From NCBI GenBank assembly GCA_937895305.1, contig CALAXS010000212.1, forward strand, positions 1 through 6,444: a DNA stretch of 6,444 nucleotides, given 5' to 3'. Position numbers and translations under genes: made by a program. This DNA comes from an uncultured bacterium (GTDB lineage: Bacteria > Hydrogenedentota > Hydrogenedentia > Hydrogenedentales > JAEUWI01). How positions within the stretch are numbered: position 1 is the stretch's first letter; each line of letters starts with the position of its first letter. Positions 6,250 through 6,444 of the stretch are shown here, piece after piece. Below the pieces are notes generated by a model. The model was not told where the DNA came from and ran no database searches. It was given only the letters and a program-made list of their open reading frames with translations.

Positions 6250-6444
6250 ATGAAAATACAGAAAATTATATCGGGTGGTCAGACTGGCGTTGACCGCGCT
6301 GCGTTGAACACTGCGTTTCTCTTGGGGATTCCGTGTGGTGGGTGGTGCCCCAAAGGACGCCGTGCTGAAGACGGTGTGATATCAAACAGTTACCCCTTAA
6401 CAGAAACAGGATCCCCTGTTTATGCTGTTCGTACCAAAAAGAAT
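6250..6444 (+). CDS. Putative molybdenum carrier family protein (PF12694-like), 3'-truncated
   Basis: ATG 6250 opens a frame still open at the window end, 65 residues so far. It begins MKIQKIISGGQTGVDRAAL, followed by LLGIPCGGWCPKGRRAEDGVI and YPLTETGSPVYAVRTKKN. The SGGQTGVDRAAL and GGWCPKGRRAEDG motifs are the hallmark start of the 'putative molybdenum carrier' family, which has a YpsA/SLOG-like Rossmann nucleotide-binding fold. The family is normally about 150 residues, so roughly half is seen. Its function is only weakly known; the name comes from structural similarity to a molybdenum cofactor carrier, not from broad biochemistry. It has its own promoter and no evident link to the glycan operon. 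Confidence 0.85.
   Translation, partial: MKIQKIISGGQTGVDRAALNTAFLLGIPCGGWCPKGRRAEDGVISNSYPLTETGSPVYAVRTKKN

Overview
The window is densely coding, with every supportable gene on the + strand. It holds eight genes, two of them cut by the window edges. Several traits suggest a Gram-negative-type, chromosomal bacterial segment: a Sec signal peptide on a FlgT_N-like envelope protein, a bactofilin, a FlhG/MinD-like ATPase and a polyprenyl-phosphate-type glycosyltransferase. The proteins feel like those of deltaproteobacterial or other deep-branching Gram-negative lineages. This is an impression, and no rRNA or marker gene in the window settles the taxonomy.

Left block (1-3163): the C-terminal part of a MinD/ParA-superfamily ATPase, a bactofilin, a YugP-type membrane zinc metallopeptidase and a secreted FlgT_N-like protein. 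The genes are tightly packed (gaps of 2, 14 and 39 nt), with good ribosome binding sites before the last two. They look like one operon. It pairs a spatial-organising ATPase with a polymerising cytoskeletal protein and two envelope proteins, which suggests a cell-envelope or polar/flagellar organisation module.

Junction (3164-3241): a short intergenic region with a convincing sigma70-like promoter (TTGCTT-18-TATACT) whose -10 is flanked by two ACCCGTG heptamers. Base composition changes sharply here, from strongly G>C on the + strand to neutral or C>G.

Middle block (3242-6134): three genes joined by 4-nt ATGA stop/start overlaps. They encode a DPM1/ArnC-like family 2 glycosyltransferase with two C-terminal membrane segments, an ATP-grasp ligase and an extended SDR (NAD-dependent epimerase/dehydratase). 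Together they look like a small pathway that makes or modifies a sugar on a polyprenyl-phosphate carrier, with an ATP-dependent ligation step. The exact product cannot be read from the sequence.

Right end (6135-6444): a second promoter of the same form (TTGCTC-17-TATACT) drives a gene of the 'putative molybdenum carrier' family, of which only the first 65 codons are present. No RNA genes, mobile elements, CRISPR arrays or gene-free stretches over 300 bases were seen.
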